Of a DNA stretch of 64,000 bases, positions 1-12,541 are shown one piece after another. Position numbers and translations under genes: made by a program. Origin of the DNA: Branchiostoma lanceolatum (Eukaryota > Chordata > Leptocardii > Amphioxiformes > Branchiostomatidae); assembly GCF_035083965.1 (NCBI RefSeq), contig NC_089739.1, positions 9,350,001-9,414,000 on the forward strand, given 5' to 3'. The notes beneath the pieces were generated by a model. That model was not told where the DNA came from. It saw only the letters and a list, made by a program, of their open reading frames with translations, and did not search any database. Numbering within the stretch: position 1 is the stretch's first letter; each line of letters begins with the position of its first letter.

Positions 1-69
1 TGTTTTATGTATGTATTTGCTTGCATGTTGTGCTTCTCTAACTAAAGCTGTTTTATGTTGCCATGACAG

Positions 70-2109
70 CCCTGCTGGCCAGGACATCTTTAACAAGGAT
101 GACTTCCAGAAGCTGGCACCCTGGGTACATGGCTTCAGTCTCATGACCTACGACTTCTCCAACCCTCACAGGTCAGTGGTACAGTCTGATGACCTTTGAC
201 TTTTCCCATCTTCCTACGTCCACAGGTGTCATAATTGTGAATTCAAAGTACATACAAATGGGAATCTTATTTAAATGTTGTACGTATTTCGTACAACTTT
301 TAGATAAGATTCCCCAAAGTTGTACGTATTACCTACAACTTTTAACTAAGATTCCCATTTATATGTACTACTTTGAATTTGCAGTGTTAACAGCATATGA
401 TGAATATCTCTCGTCTTTCATATCCAGACCTGGTCCTAATGCCCCCCTAGACTGGGTGAAGGCCTGTGTGCTGATCCTAGACCCAGAGGGGGCACACAGG
501 CACTGGCACTGGACCTTATTAACACTAACAGTGAATACCTTGTCCCCCTTGCCCAGACCCGGTCCTAATGCCCCCCTAGACTGGGTGAAGGCATGTGTGC
601 TGATCCTAGACCCAGAGGGCGCACACAGACACAAGATCCTCCTCGGACTCAACTTCTACGGCAACGACTTCACCGGCGGAGGGGGTGGACCAATCATAGG
701 CAACCAGTAGGTCTTATAAAACACTTATTAAATATCATCTAGTACATGTTCTACTCCTCACGTACTTGTTTAGATCATAGTACCAGGGACAGGAAAGTGC
801 TTTCAGTACCAGGGACTGGAAATTGTTTTCAGTACCAAGGACAGGAAAGTGTAATAGTACCAGGGACAGGAAAATGTTTTCAGTACTAGGGACAGGGAAG
901 TGTTTTCAGTACCAGGGACAGGAAAGTGTTTTCAGTACCAGGCACAGGAAAGTGTTTTCGGAACCAGGGACAGGAAAGTCTTTCAGCATCAGGGACATGA
1001 AAGTGTCTTCAGTACCAGGTACATTGTTCGGTTATTCTTTTTAATCTTGTTATAGTTAAACGTCAATAATAAATCAACGCTAAAAGACAATGAAAATGTC
1101 ACACTGAGTCTCTTGACTGTATATTCTATATTGTGTTTATTACAGGTATATAGACCTACTCACACAGTACAAGCCTAAGTTAAAATGGGAGGAGGAAACA
1201 GGAGAACACATGTTTGAATACAAGTAAGTTCTCTTTTAGAAACTTTCTACTTCCATGTTATAAGTTCAATTTTTGTTCACTTGTTGTGTTATCTGTAAAT
1301 ATCAAAGTATTTGCAGTGACTTTATGTTATGTTCTTGGTTTTTGCAGTGACTTGTTTACGAACATATGCTCAGTATGCTACAATGTGTTACGATTGTTGT
1401 TTAAAAGGTAAATCTAAAACGACCACTACATGGTCACATCTTTCCCCTCCTACTGGAAAGTGAAGTCCCTGCAAACTTCAAACAATTTCACTATAGTGAA
1501 AAATATGTCATATTTTTGTGATTATTTTCTTGAGGATGATAAGAATTATTACAAATCTTACAATGATTTCTTCAGGTTGTTTTGATGTTTGTTGTTTTGT
1601 TTTCACTTTTCAGAGACGGGACAACGAAGCATCTTGTGTACTACCCAACTCTCAAAGTAGGTTCACTTTAAAATTTATTTTCTTTAACAATGGAATATCT
1701 ACAATTAGCCTCCAGATTATACATGCACTTGACAATGACCATCTTATTGTATGATAATTGCATTATATCTAAATATGTTCAATACTAGTCATACTGCTAA
1801 GGTCAAACATTACAAGTCAATTATTGTAATAACTGACCACTTGATGAGATTTATTATTCACCACTTGTGGCACTTCTCTATGATTTAATGTAGTCAAAAC
1901 CAACATAAAATAAGGACTTCTGATTGGTCGACATCATCTGGGTATATCATAATTTATGATTAATCATAATGATTATACATTGTTTCTGACTTCTCCTGTT
2001 TGTCTCTCAGTCTATCCAGGCCCGTCTGGACCTAGCCCAGGAACTAGGGACCGGTATCTCTATCTGGGAACTGGGGCAGGGCCTGGACTACTTCTACGAC
2101 CTCTTCTGA
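70..2109 (+). CDS. CHID1: CHID1-like chitinase-domain protein, 3' part (five exons)
   Basis: Exons: 70-171, 557-706, 1146-1223, 1614-1656, 2011-2109 (TGA at 2107-2109). The first base completes a codon from an exon left of the window; the rest gives 156 residues. The protein resembles the C-terminal half of CHID1 (stabilin-1-interacting chitinase-like protein, GH18 fold). Visible landmarks are [10 protein letters not shown] (the GH18 strand-6 M-x-Y-D element), [19 protein letters not shown], and the terminal [16 protein letters not shown], which closes the barrel. All introns are GT-AG and phases agree (2,2,2,0). CHID1 is known as a secreted/lysosomal saccharide-binding protein with little chitinase activity; function here is inferred by family. 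A duplicated acceptor before the second exon offers a longer in-frame isoform (see 428-556). The 5' half lies outside the window. Confidence 0.93.
239..380. repeat. Foldback MITE in CHID1 intron
   Basis: The left arm (from about 239, AATTCAAAGTACATA then AAATGGGAATCTTA) is the imperfect reverse complement of the right arm ending near 380 (TAAGATTCCCATTTATATG, then CTTTGAATTT). The two arms also share a GTTGTACGTA core. This is a small inverted-repeat element of about 140 bp with no coding potential. It lies immediately upstream of the duplicated CHID1 acceptor. Confidence 0.75.
428..556 (+). repeat. 129-bp tandem duplicate of a CHID1 acceptor and exon start
   Basis: The segment from the acceptor TATCCAG at 421-427 onward repeats the acceptor GCCCAG at 551-556 and the first ~75 bases of the following exon. 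Both copies encode [12 protein letters not shown] and [13 protein letters not shown] with few differences. The offset is 129 bases, a multiple of three, and there is no stop codon between the copies. Use of the upstream acceptor would therefore add 43 codons in frame. Family comparison supports the downstream copy as the ancestral exon, because [13 protein letters not shown] continues directly from it. Confidence 0.8.
781..1025. repeat. Minisatellite in CHID1 intron
   Basis: About nine tandem units of 24-28 bp with the core CAGTACCAGGGACAGGAAAG and TGTTTT, showing point differences between units. Units abut directly without unique spacers, so this is a minisatellite. It creates a spurious open frame. 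Confidence 0.9.
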
Positions 2110-4945
2110 GTCTACGTCTTGGGCACTTGAGACTTGGAAAGAGGTCTTAAAATTCATATCAACTTAAAAGTCAAGTACTTCTGTTAACTACAAAGAAGAG
2201 AGTTTCCTCTTTTAAATGAATGGTTACACTCTACAGTTTGAAACCTGAGTTAGAATGAAAAACTTAAAGTTCATTAGATTTTCTAACTTATAGTTTTTTT
2301 TTTCGAAATTTCAAGTGTGCTGTGATGTTTGTTCGTTTCTCTGAGAAGTATTTGAAGGCATGATTTTATGTATGAAATGCTCTACACAGTGTGACCCCAA
2401 ATGTAGCATAAGAGCAGAAAAAGACAACAAATTGAGTTTGTTTTGCTGTAGATTATATGACATGGTAATTTTTTGTCAGTTTTGTGACAATTTTTTCCAG
2501 AATGTTCACACCAATCAATGTCATCACTATAACAGTACACCATTTGTTAACAAGAGTAAAGAAGTCAACCCATTTCAGGTATTCCTGATTCTAAATTTAT
2601 AATTCTGCCTACCAAAATGACTACTACAACTAGCTGCATTTCTGTCTATTAAAAGTAGGGGAAAGGATTTTTTTCAAGAGATTTAATGATCTAAACTCTA
2701 GTTGTACGACTGCCTTGTTGAATAGTGCATGATGCATGTTGGTGCTATTTCATTATACTCACAATGCATGGTGGAAAATATGATTATTTATTTGTAGCAT
2801 AATTTAATTTTATCTTAATCAAGGATTGAAGAAGGTAAATTCAAAGGTGCCATAATATATAATTACACAGAATGTGTAAAAATTGTAACAATATCATAAC
2901 GAATGTTTATCTGTGCCATTTGAAAAAAAGAGTGAACTAAATTGTTTTGGGACAAAGTTTAAGTCGATGAATCTTTACAATGTAACAATCTTGGAGAAAC
3001 CTATTTCAAATGTAGAAAGAAAATACTTGAAATAGGAATTGATGTAGGATATTGTCCATGGTATCACTTGTATTTTTACTCGATTGGTTTACATGAAATA
3101 ATGACATGAAGAAAAAAAAGGGCTAATCATCCTAAGGGGGATACTTCCAAGTATTGGAACTTGTGTTTAAGAAAAAAAGGACATCAACGTTGGAAAATCT
3201 GTTGTTGGAAGGGTCATGTTGAATGCCTATATTCTGAATAAAATATTCTCTTCAGTCTGAAATACTGTTGTGTACATGTATGTTGTTGTGTTTTCTTAAA
3301 GTTCTAAATGTGTTGTTTCCTTATTACAAGGCCCCACCCCCAAAAAACCTACAAAACATCCTCTTTATACATGTACCTTTATTTTGATATGAGAGAGGAA
3401 AAAACGATTTTGAAAATGGAATGATCACACGACTATAATTATACCAAATACTGAATAAATACACTGCCTGCCATAGCAATGTGTTATCTTAAAATAGCAA
3501 ATACAGTATACAGCTTGTCTACAATGTATGAACACGGCATGAAGTAACAATAATGGGTAATAAAATGTCTGCATTTTTCTTCCTGATTACGCATGTAATG
3601 TTTAACATCTATGATAATTGCACAGTAAAATATATTGTCTTGACAAGTAAGTCAGTTTTCCATCATTCCACCCACAGACTAACATAAATCTTATATTATA
3701 TCATACAGCTCTTTACAACAACCCACAGAATAACATACATCTTATAGAAAGCTCTGTTTCATTGTCAGAATATAATGTTATCATAGGCAGATTTACTTTG
3801 ATATCCTTACATTTATATTCAATGCAAATATACAAAGCAAAGCTTGACAATCTGACGTTCCCAACAATGTAAAGCCTTTAAACTTACAATCATTATGATT
3901 CCGCGTTACTATAATTCACAAATCTTAGATCATCTCTTCCCGCTATACAGCGCTATCTTTTCTTCTAGACTTTACAGTACTTTGTTACATCATTTATTCA
4001 ATATACACTTAGACACACTTAGTACAATTGTTCAAAGCTAAATGTTGCACGACTTCATTCCATTTACAAGTAATCATCCCCAGAAAAGGTAGTCAGACTC
4101 CGAGTCTTCTTACTAATGTCAGTCAACACGCCATATTTCATTCCTCTATACTGTACATGTAGCCAAATATACAGATTTCTTACCATCACCTACTCGTTGT
4201 TCTACAGATCAATACAGTGACTGTCATTTCTTTCATACTTTTCACAGTTTAATTGATTTACCACAATAATTATATCCTTACAGGAAAACATATCTCTTAA
4301 AGTTATCTTGATAACACTAGATTAAGTGCAAAATCTAAACATATATGTTTATCAAATAACTGACTTATCTCAACTCTAGACAGCCTTTGGTAGATGATAA
4401 ATTCGTTGTTTCAGATAAATAAGACTTAAACATACACCAAGTCTTACTAAATAGCTGTAGCCAGATACTTAACATGTAGACCATAAGACTCTGAGTAAAA
4501 TAATATTGGTAATATAATATACTCAATGTAATCTAAACCCAGCAAATATTTTTTCAGAATCTATAGAACTGAAAGGGTACATACTACATTATCCGTATGG
4601 ATAAGGGGGTGAAGTTTGCGATCTCTCATTGCCTTGTCGTTGAGCAAAATGTAATTTGAAAGTCATAAGCTTCAGTCCAGTCTCAGGAGACAATCCATGC
4701 ACCTCTAGAGGTGGCTTTTGTTCTAATACAGAAATGAGTAGACTTAGAATGCAAAACTTCTATATTAAAGAGTGACCAGCTTAGATTGCATTCTGTAGCA
4801 GTTTTTAGAATTATAGATTGTTTCACTTGTCACCATAATGATTGTTTACTTGACTGTCTGTACCCTTTTTCTATACATTGTTTCATGTTGCAATTAGCCC
4901 TCCGGCAAGAAGTTGCAAATAAACAATTGACCTTTTCCGTAACTA
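2110..4945. other. Convergent intergenic interval with 3'UTRs
   Basis: This AT-rich interval lies between two convergent genes. No exon-like open frame with splice consensus is seen on either strand. It should hold the CHID1 3'UTR (a candidate AATAAA lies at 3237-3242, about 1.1 kb past the stop) and the SLC22A18 3'UTR on the minus strand. Where one ends and the other begins cannot be set from sequence alone. Confidence 0.6.
3237..3242 (+). terminator. Candidate poly(A) signal of CHID1
   Basis: A canonical AATAAA lies about 1.1 kb downstream of the CHID1 stop and is followed within 25-60 bases by T- and GT-rich sequence (TGTTGTGTACATGTATGTTG). Other weaker hexamers exist, so this is a candidate only. 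Confidence 0.4.
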
Positions 4946-7900
4946 TCAGCTTTCCTTCTTTGCGTTCTGCCTCTCAACCGCGGCGACCACCGTGGCGTGG
5001 GTCTGTGAGAACAGCATGTACACGGACAGCAGGGTGTTCACCACAAAACCCACGATACCGAAGGACGGATAACCCGCGTAACCAAGCATCAGGCCCCCGA
5101 CGGTCGGAGACATGGTGCGGATGATGGAGTTACTTGCCATGCTCAGGCCCAACATTGTGCCTGCAGAGGGAACAGAGGACAGAATATATTAAGAAAACAA
5201 AAATAACATTAACTCTCCTAGTTTTGCCGGGTACACTAAGACTGTGACATTTCTTTAAAATGGTGAATTTAAAGACTCTACAAATGCTGCATCAGCAATT
5301 CCTGAGGTATGCACATACCTGGTTTTCAAGACATTCTTGAGCAGCCCTTCATAACACTGTTTTTAATGATCTTAGGGTACCCGGCAGGATTAGGAGCGTT
5401 TACTTATTTAATAGTACTTTTTACTAATAGGTGATAGTAATTTCTATCCAGTTTTAATCAAAATCTTCTCTTCTACAAGCCATTATGCACTTTAGAAAAT
5501 AGGGTTACTATATGATTTCATTGAAACAAACTGTATATACATGTACAGCATGTATACGTGAGTTTAACATACTTGAAAAGAAAGGCTATTTTCCGACAAG
5601 TATACAATTGATAGTGGACATTGATTATTGCAATCATTTTTTGTTTGAGTGACATCAGCCAGGATTTAAACAGTCTCTTTTATTTTTTGCTTCAGAAACT
5701 CACCAACTTAGCTTAGTCTATTGGGTAACATATAAGTGCAGTGTTTGTTTGTTTGTTTGTTTGTTTGTTTACCTGTACTGTCCGGTGGCACCACCTTAGT
5801 GAGGGTGCTACTGATGACAGTGTTCATGATGGTCCCTCCGATAGTCAGGGGTATGACAGTCACATAGATGTGCCAGGTGACATTAGCTCCAGCCTGGAAT
5901 AGGAAAACAATCAATGCTATCAGTGCATTGCCAAATGAACATAAAAATGTCTTTCAATTCAGTATACTGGAAATTGATCTAAGTTCACAGGAAGTTCAAC
6001 ATAATTTTGCAGTTGAGGAAAGTTGAGGCATCCGTAATGTTTTAAATCTGTAGTTGAAAGTACCATTACTAAATGCAATAATGCGAGAATGAGCACATTG
6101 TTTGTGGTGTACACCAAGTTCATGGGGAGATTATTCATCAGAAAAAACAGATTCCACAGCTTTGATAGAATTTATTGTCAACTAATGAATTTCCCAATTC
6201 TTAATCTGTTTGAAATAACCAATGATACGTATATTAAATAGATCAGATTCTATCTAGTATTCATATTTGAGAGAAACTAACAAAGCAGACCTAGAACGAT
6301 GCAAGTTTGATATGAATTAAGATATGAAACAGGATTGAATAGCAAATGGCAGTACATGGATTGCCATATATGAGGAACCAATAGCAAATACTGTAACTCA
6401 CCAAGAGCAGGTAGCCAAAGGTGAACATGTAAATGGCCCACTTCAGCAGCAAACCTTCGTTATAGCGCTTGGTGAGGATTCCTACTCCGAGTCCCATCAT
6501 AACCTGAAAAAACAAGGAACATGTTGGTTTTATTTGAACCTTTGTTATTCATGAGAAGCTCAAATCGGCCTGCAGGCCGTTTTTCATTGAGGTATTACAA
6601 TACAGTACTTATTTTGTTACTTTGCAACAAAGAGGAGTACTAAGGATAGGAAATATTTATGACTGGAAAATAAGCATTGTATGTCATTAGTGCTGTAAAT
6701 CACTTTAATATAGCGGCAGGAAAATATAGCGGATGGGGGAAAATGGAGTAGGTCACCGCACTTAATATTAACGTTGGGAACAAACATTACTGTCTCAAGT
6801 ATTACAGATCAAATATTAGCTATGATAAAATTTTAGCTGTTCACTAGTGACCGTAAAATCAGCTAAAATTATGTTACAGTTAACAAATCAAGAATTACAG
6901 TATCCATTTTTCTTTTTTTGTGATTAAATACGGCTCATGTACGCTCCTTTTGCACCATCTTTGTACAAATTATTTAGTACTACAGTATGCATGGTCTCAA
7001 ACATTATTTTTTCTAGGAATTAAAGACAAGAATTGATGCGCTCGTGGATGTCATCCTTGCTATTATTTTACTTAGTCACTTTAAAGGCACCCATAGCATT
7101 TAATGAGGCTTGAAAACTGGAAATATTCTAGTTGCTATAATCTTTATGAAATTGACACTTGATGCCACATTTGCGTGGGAATTTCTTATCAAAAGTGCTC
7201 AAAAGTGGCACAAAACCAAGCTACATGGTGATCTTTTAGTTTCACGCGCCTAGTGTAAATAGACCGATACCATAGACCCGCCCACCTTCGTCGAAACGTA
7301 GAAATGCAAAATCAAAACATAAAAATGCAAATATTTGACGGACATACAGTCACTCTCTTATTGGTCAAACCACTAATTGTGATGGACAGTCAGGATCAGT
7401 CTATTAGGGCTTGGATTTTCCATCAGTTCTCATCACACAAGGACATCGTATCTTTGCTCCTTTAATGTCGATATGTAATAGTATAATGTTATTGAAACTA
7501 ACTATGTGTAGGAATGACTAGAAATTGGATTTTTTTTAGTCAAGTTTTAAGCCTCATAAAATGCTCTGGATGCCTTTAAGCTAGAGGGCATAACAGTCGA
7601 CTCACCATGTTAGACATTCCGATGTAGGACATGAGGTATCCGTTCTCCTCTGGACCGATGTTGAACCGGTCCATGGCGATCACACTGAACATGGACTGGA
7701 AAATACCCAGGGGAGTCCCCACTATGGTTCTCACCTGAAAATGGCAGTAAAAAGATTTCCACTCCAAGTTTCACAATTATCATTTGATTTTGATTAATGT
7801 CTCATATGATTATGACAATTTCTCTTTTTAGGAGTACATGCACCTATTGTCTAGTGTGGTAGATCATTATAATTATTCAAGAGACAGTATACTCAAGAGC

Positions 7901-10900
7901 CCACATAAAAACAATTGATATGCAGATACAATGAAGTAATAGAAAACTAGCATACACAAAATATACTCACAGTCTAATTATACTCTTACTAAAATTCAGA
8001 AATAAACTCACCAATAAAAGATAAGCAGCTACAGGAATGGTGAGAAGTTTGGCAATGGCTTTGACATCAAACACACTGGATGGACCAGAATCTGGAAAGG
8101 AAAAACAACATTAGATCATGCAGATGTTGAGAATTTCATCCATAACCCGATCAAATTCTGTAAAATATTCTGCTTCAAATGGCAGAGATGTCAAAGATTG
8201 CATTTGTGCATCTCAAAAGTGTGTGTGACCTGACTAACAGCAAAGACTACAGCAAAACCTGACCAATTATCATTTTGCACAGTTTGGTGCAGTACTTTGT
8301 CTCTTCACTAGGAGGCGTTCTTGTCATGTCACGGCATTTCTATACTCATAAGAACTTGAAGGATTCTCATGAAACGTTAACATTGTTGAGGCTAGAATGG
8401 AACTTAATCATCTACTAGAAAAGCAAATCTTTGGTTAATCTCAAAGTAAATGTTGGAAGGTACTATCACAATGTTTTTCTATAATACAATTGGCTAATTC
8501 CTTTCAAGAAACATGTAGCAATTTTGCCTTGCAACATTTGCTTGGAGACAAAACATTGAGATCTTGTATGTGAAAATGGCGTTATTGAAATCAGTTGCTG
8601 TGTTTCTTTGCTTGTCTTGGTGTGTGTCTACAGTTATGTGAATACTGGAGATTGGCAGAATTTCAGGCAGAAGTAGTGTACTGAGATTATTCATGTACTT
8701 GTTTTTGATAGTAATCTCTAAGCACTTCATTGATAAACATACCATCCTTGCTGGATTCTGAGGCCTTTTTCCCAGCTTTGGTGTTGGCAGGAATAAACAG
8801 CACCACCAGCACGATACTGACCAGGGAACCGGCCATGGCCAGGTACGCAGAGTGCTGCTCACTGCAGGGAGAGAGGGAAGGAAGGAGTGTGTCAATGAAT
8901 GAATAAATGACTGAATGACTGGATGAATGAATGAATGGATGACTGGATGACTGAATGAATGCATGAAGGAATGTGTGAATGAGTGAGTGAGTGGATGAAA
9001 ATGTAAAGGAATATGTGAAGGGGGGGGGACAGGATAGTACAGGGTGGAGGAGGGGCATTCAGCACCAAGGAAAGGGATGGTACAGAATATCACAGGGTGG
9101 AGGAGGGGCCTTCAGCACCAAGGAAAGGGATGGTACAGGATAGTACAGGGGGATGGATCTTCAGCACCAGGGAAAGGGATCGTGCAGGATTGTACAGGGT
9201 GGGGGACAATCCTTCAGATCGAATGATCATTTTATCATAGAATTTCAATGACTTACATTGGTACAAGCAAGACAATTAATAGTGACATCCAGAAAAAAAA
9301 AGTGATCTTGATACAGTTTTGCTTACAAAAGAGCTACTCTTCCACTGGTCATGAAAGAAAAGACAGACACTGTGTACAGTATTTACAGGTTCATTGTACT
9401 GGGGTAATTCCCCTAGCTCTTTTCGACAAGCACAATGAACAGTGGCCCACTGCTTAATGTCCAGTCCTAAGGACTGTGACCCTTTCCGGTAGAGTGAATG
9501 TCGGGTGAGCGACACAGCTGGAATCGACTTCACAACTTCTAGTTCCAGGGGTAGGGCCGATAACCACTGGACTATGCACACCAAGTCACCAACACAAAAC
9601 TGACCTGAAGTACTTGGTGACCTGTCCCCCTAAGAATGGCCCCACGATCATGCCGATGCCGTAGGACAGGCCCAGCTTTCCTAGAGCGTCGGCACGGGAA
9701 TTCTCATCAGAGATGTCAGTCACCACCATCTGGGCACCTGGAAATACATTGTAACACAATTCTATAGTACTTCAGTGTTTCTGTTTGGTTTACTGTCCTT
9801 GGTTGATTTTTTTCATAGATAAAACATGAAAGAAATAACAAAGACAATAGTGAACATATCAGCAACTTAGAATTCTACCACAAGATGGTATTTGTAAAAT
9901 ATTAATGAGCATCTAATATAGGACTATAGTATAGAGAAAGACAGCAAATGTCACCAAATTATACATGGTTTTCTTCTTCAATTTAGGCAATGCAAATTAA
10001 AGTTTAGGAATGACCTTTGGATTCCTGAAAAGTGAAAATGAAAAGAAAAAACAAAACAACTGATGGCGGTATTTTGAGAATTTGACACAGTAATATGAGT
10101 AGAACATTTTATCGGGAAGCCTGAAGTCACAAAGTTAGAGAGTTACAAGTGATTCCTTGACCCCAGTTACCCAATACAAATATACAGACATTTTGCATAC
10201 AGTACTTTCAACGTGTAGTTTGTTATTACCCACCTTGCATTGAGTGCATGAGGAAGGAAGGAAGTCGAGACAGAAACAGCAGCAACATGCCCTCCGCCAT
10301 TCCCAGAAGGCCATAGGACAGGGCGGCGGCCGAGAAGGCGAGCACTAGCGCCGATCTCGTGCCAAACAGGTCACCAAACCGTCCGAAGAGCGGCCCGCCA
10401 CACAGCTGGACCACCGCGAAGGTTGTCTGAAGGTAACCATACACCACCGGGTCCACTCCCAACTTTTTGGTCAGGTACTGAAGAAGAACAACACTCACAT
10501 GTAAAAAAAGTATGTAAAAATAAACCAAAACATGTTACATCGTAATGTTTTGACTTATCCTGTTGCTAAAAATGTGTTATTTCTACCACAAAGACAAAAG
10601 CCGAAGCACTGGAAAAAAGAAAACATTGCCATTGGCATTAAAATCAGCCTTGAGATCTAGAGATCATCCGGAAAGCATGGATTCTCTACACAAGATACCT
10701 GAATTTAACTTTTAAACTCATGTTTCTGTTATCATTGAAGACCATCTACATGTATTAGCTTGTCAAATAGTTCAGGTACAGGCACAGATCCAGACCTGTA
10801 CCTAACCTCTGTAGTGGTGCCTGTACCTGATGTTACAGCACTACAGACCATTCCTCTAATGCTGGATGTCTCTGCAGCTGGTTACAACTATTTGGTAACT

Positions 10901-12053
10901 GAGGGACACTGTTTCAGGTCCTCAGGTCAGGACATCTCTGTTGGGGCTGCACCGTCTTTTGGAAGGGATGTTAAGAGGGGATCGATCCCTAAACTCTGTA
11001 AAGCTACCTTATTTTATAACACAGCCCCAGTACCTACCATTGGCCCCACAACATCTCTAATAAAGCACTATATAAGATGTGCAACTGTCAACAAAAGTTC
11101 ACCACCTACTAAGGTGGTGCATGTCAGGGCACATCCTCCGCATGCCAGGACAAAAGTCACTAGAATTTGCAACAGTGGAGTGCAACAATACAAGGCCAGG
11201 AAAGGAAGACATTGCACAAACCAACTAAGTGTCCTGAGAACAGACCTCAAAAACAAAGGAATGGGAAACCTAAAAACTGCAAAGAAACTCAGAGAGCTAC
11301 GGCAGCTTGCAGGAAAAAAGACAAAGTGGAAAAAAATGAAGAAAGACTGAATGCAGCCAGAGGTTGTTTCTACAACTACCTGAGCTGTAGAATACAGAGG
11401 ATCATTATTATCATCAGTACCTACCGGCAGTGCGCCCTGCTGTATCCAGAAGCAGGTGCTGTACATGGCGATGTTGATGTGGGTCATCAGGACCACCAGC
11501 TTCCTCTGGGAGGCAGACAGACCCGACCCTGATGTAGCCTCCTTCTCTGGGCTGGAAGTAGAGTTATATAGATGTCAAGTTGTACCTTAAAGAGTTTTGC
11601 TTTACTTACTAGTAGTCGTCTGGTAAACCTATGATTTGACCTTATTTTGATCTTTGATGTAGCCTCCTTCTCTGGGCTGGAAGTAGAGTTGTATAGATGT
11701 CAAGTTGTACCTCAAAGGGTTTTGCCTTGCCCTAGATTTTTACTTTGTCGTCTGGCAAACCTATGATTTGACCTACTTTTGATCTATTTCACAAATGACA
11801 TGGCAATTTTACCTGTCCTACTATAATGACGGACATGTAACACTACAAAATTAAATATTTGATACAAGTAAAAAGTTGATCTCAGATTGATGACTTCTAT
11901 TGTCGAATTCAAATTTCAAAACTGAATTGCAGATCACTAGTCAAAAGAGATGGATATTTAGAGAAGTTCAAGGTTGACCCCTCACCTTTTCTGACCTTGA
12001 CCCTGTGACCCCAATGTTCCTTCCATGACTGTACTTTCCACAGTCTCAGCCAT
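4946..12053 (-). CDS. SLC22A18: SLC22A18-like major facilitator transporter (ten coding exons, complete)
   Basis: Coding exons in transcript order: 12053-11986 (ATG at 12051-12053), 11551-11425, 10477-10234, 9737-9605, 8861-8743, 8091-8012, 7734-7606, 6503-6402, 5893-5773, 5160-4946 (TGA at 4946-4948). Lengths sum to 1338 bases, i.e. 445 aa, close to the usual ~424. All introns are GT-AG and phases match. The protein is a 12-helix MFS carrier with MFS motif A (GRFGDLFGTR, residues 97-106) between helices 2 and 3. It has strong SLC22A18 (ORCTL2/TSSC5) landmarks: YGYLQTTF, AQMVVTDIS, IPANTK, FDVKAIAKLL, GYLMSYIGM, DSTGTMLGLS and SPTVGGL. The family is described as a polyspecific organic cation transporter-like protein; the substrate is uncertain. 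The start was chosen because its exon is the only upstream one that joins in phase (AG+C) and gives a short hydrophilic N-terminus. Introns carry several mobile elements. Confidence 0.95.
7081..7579. mobile_element. TTAA-flanked MITE, about 490 bp (copy 1)
   Basis: The terminal inverted repeats read TTAAAGGCACCCATAGCATT at the left and AATGCTCTGGATGCCTTTAA at the right, with TTAA on both outer ends (7081-7084, 7576-7579). It has no coding capacity. A second copy in opposite orientation lies at 12542-13030. TTAA target duplications are typical of piggyBac-type cut-and-paste elements, but superfamily assignment is inference. It sits in an SLC22A18 intron, abutting the exon at 7606. Confidence 0.8.
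8884..9000. repeat. (GAAT)n-type tetranucleotide repeat
   Basis: Imperfect GAAT/GGAT/GACT tetramers run over about 115 bp in an SLC22A18 intron. Reverse-strand reading gives a spurious Ser/His-rich open frame. Confidence 0.85.
9027..9215. repeat. Minisatellite, about 50-bp units
   Basis: Four diverging tandem units contain TACAGGGTGGAGGAGGGG, CTTCAGCACCA and GGAAAGGGAT. It lies in an SLC22A18 intron next to the tetranucleotide repeat. Confidence 0.8.
9360..9602 (-). mobile_element. tRNA-derived SINE, minus orientation
   Basis: Reading the minus strand from about 9600, a tRNA-like head has an A-box-like TAGTCCAGTGGTTAT and a B-box-like AGTCGATTCC about 40 bases on. A non-tRNA body continues to about 9360. 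It sits just inside the intron following the SLC22A18 exon 9605-9737. The cloverleaf is degenerate, so this is a retroposon and not a tRNA gene. Confidence 0.65.
11095..11350 (+). pseudogene. LINE ORF2 C-terminal relic in SLC22A18 intron
   Basis: Across two frames the plus strand shows a GHILRMP-like segment (about 11115-11145). It is followed by a basic segment, LRTDLKNKGMGNLKTAKKL then RELRQLA, ending at a stop at 11348-11350. The order 'GHvlRMp ... dLk..G.....a..la.dr..W' is characteristic of the C-terminal tail of non-LTR retrotransposon ORF2 proteins. The frame change between the parts marks it as decayed. The upstream part of the 196-codon open frame (10760-11095) is not recognisable. 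Confidence 0.5.
11531..11782. repeat. 125-bp tandem duplication across an SLC22A18 acceptor
   Basis: The unit beginning GATGTAGCCTCCTTCTCTGG occurs at 11531 and again at 11656, and both copies continue through GACGACAAAG-complement and TATGATTTGACCT. The unit includes the 5' end of the exon 11425-11551 and its acceptor (CTACTTCCAG on the minus strand). A second, intact-looking acceptor therefore lies upstream in the intron. The offset of 125 is not a multiple of three. Confidence 0.85.
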
Positions 12054-12541
12054 ATTAGCACCCTGCTTCTGCTGGGAAAAACGATATTATTATTCAGACC
12101 CTGAGTACAATGGGACTTATTACCATTTGATACTAAACATGCCCGAGTATCCATAAAGAGTAATACATGTACCACTTCAGTGCTACCAAGGGTATTATAT
12201 AATGTCCTTGGTGCTAAGAAGTATCTAGCCTGGATGCCTGACTGATTCTGGGCCTACATTGGCCAACACCATGGCAATATAACCAAGGAAATTCCACAAC
12301 ACTTTTCTCCCAGCAGTAAGACCCTGAGAAAGTACGTAGATACTTAATACAATAAAGATCAGGGGGTCTGGCAAAACAAAATAACTAATACAATTTGACA
12401 AGCTGAAATAATACACGTTCAATTCTATTAATAAAATCAAAAGAGAAATAAAGTATGTTGAAGCTTAGCTGATTCGTTTTCCTTTAAACCTTAAACATGA
12501 AGTACAAGTATTACTGCTGCAGGGTTGAACATACATACAAT

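Noticed and set aside
781-1025. Regularly spaced repeats resembling a CRISPR array
   Set aside because: Units are contiguous and diverge without unique spacers, and the genome is eukaryotic. It is an intronic minisatellite.
8494-9093. 199-codon minus-strand frame overlapping an SLC22A18 exon
   Set aside because: It is mostly intronic tetranucleotide and minisatellite repeat, and only 8743-8861 joins the other exons in phase.
10760-11095. First half of a 196-codon frame as a host gene in the SLC22A18 intron
   Set aside because: No domain is recognisable and the second half looks like a decayed LINE tail.
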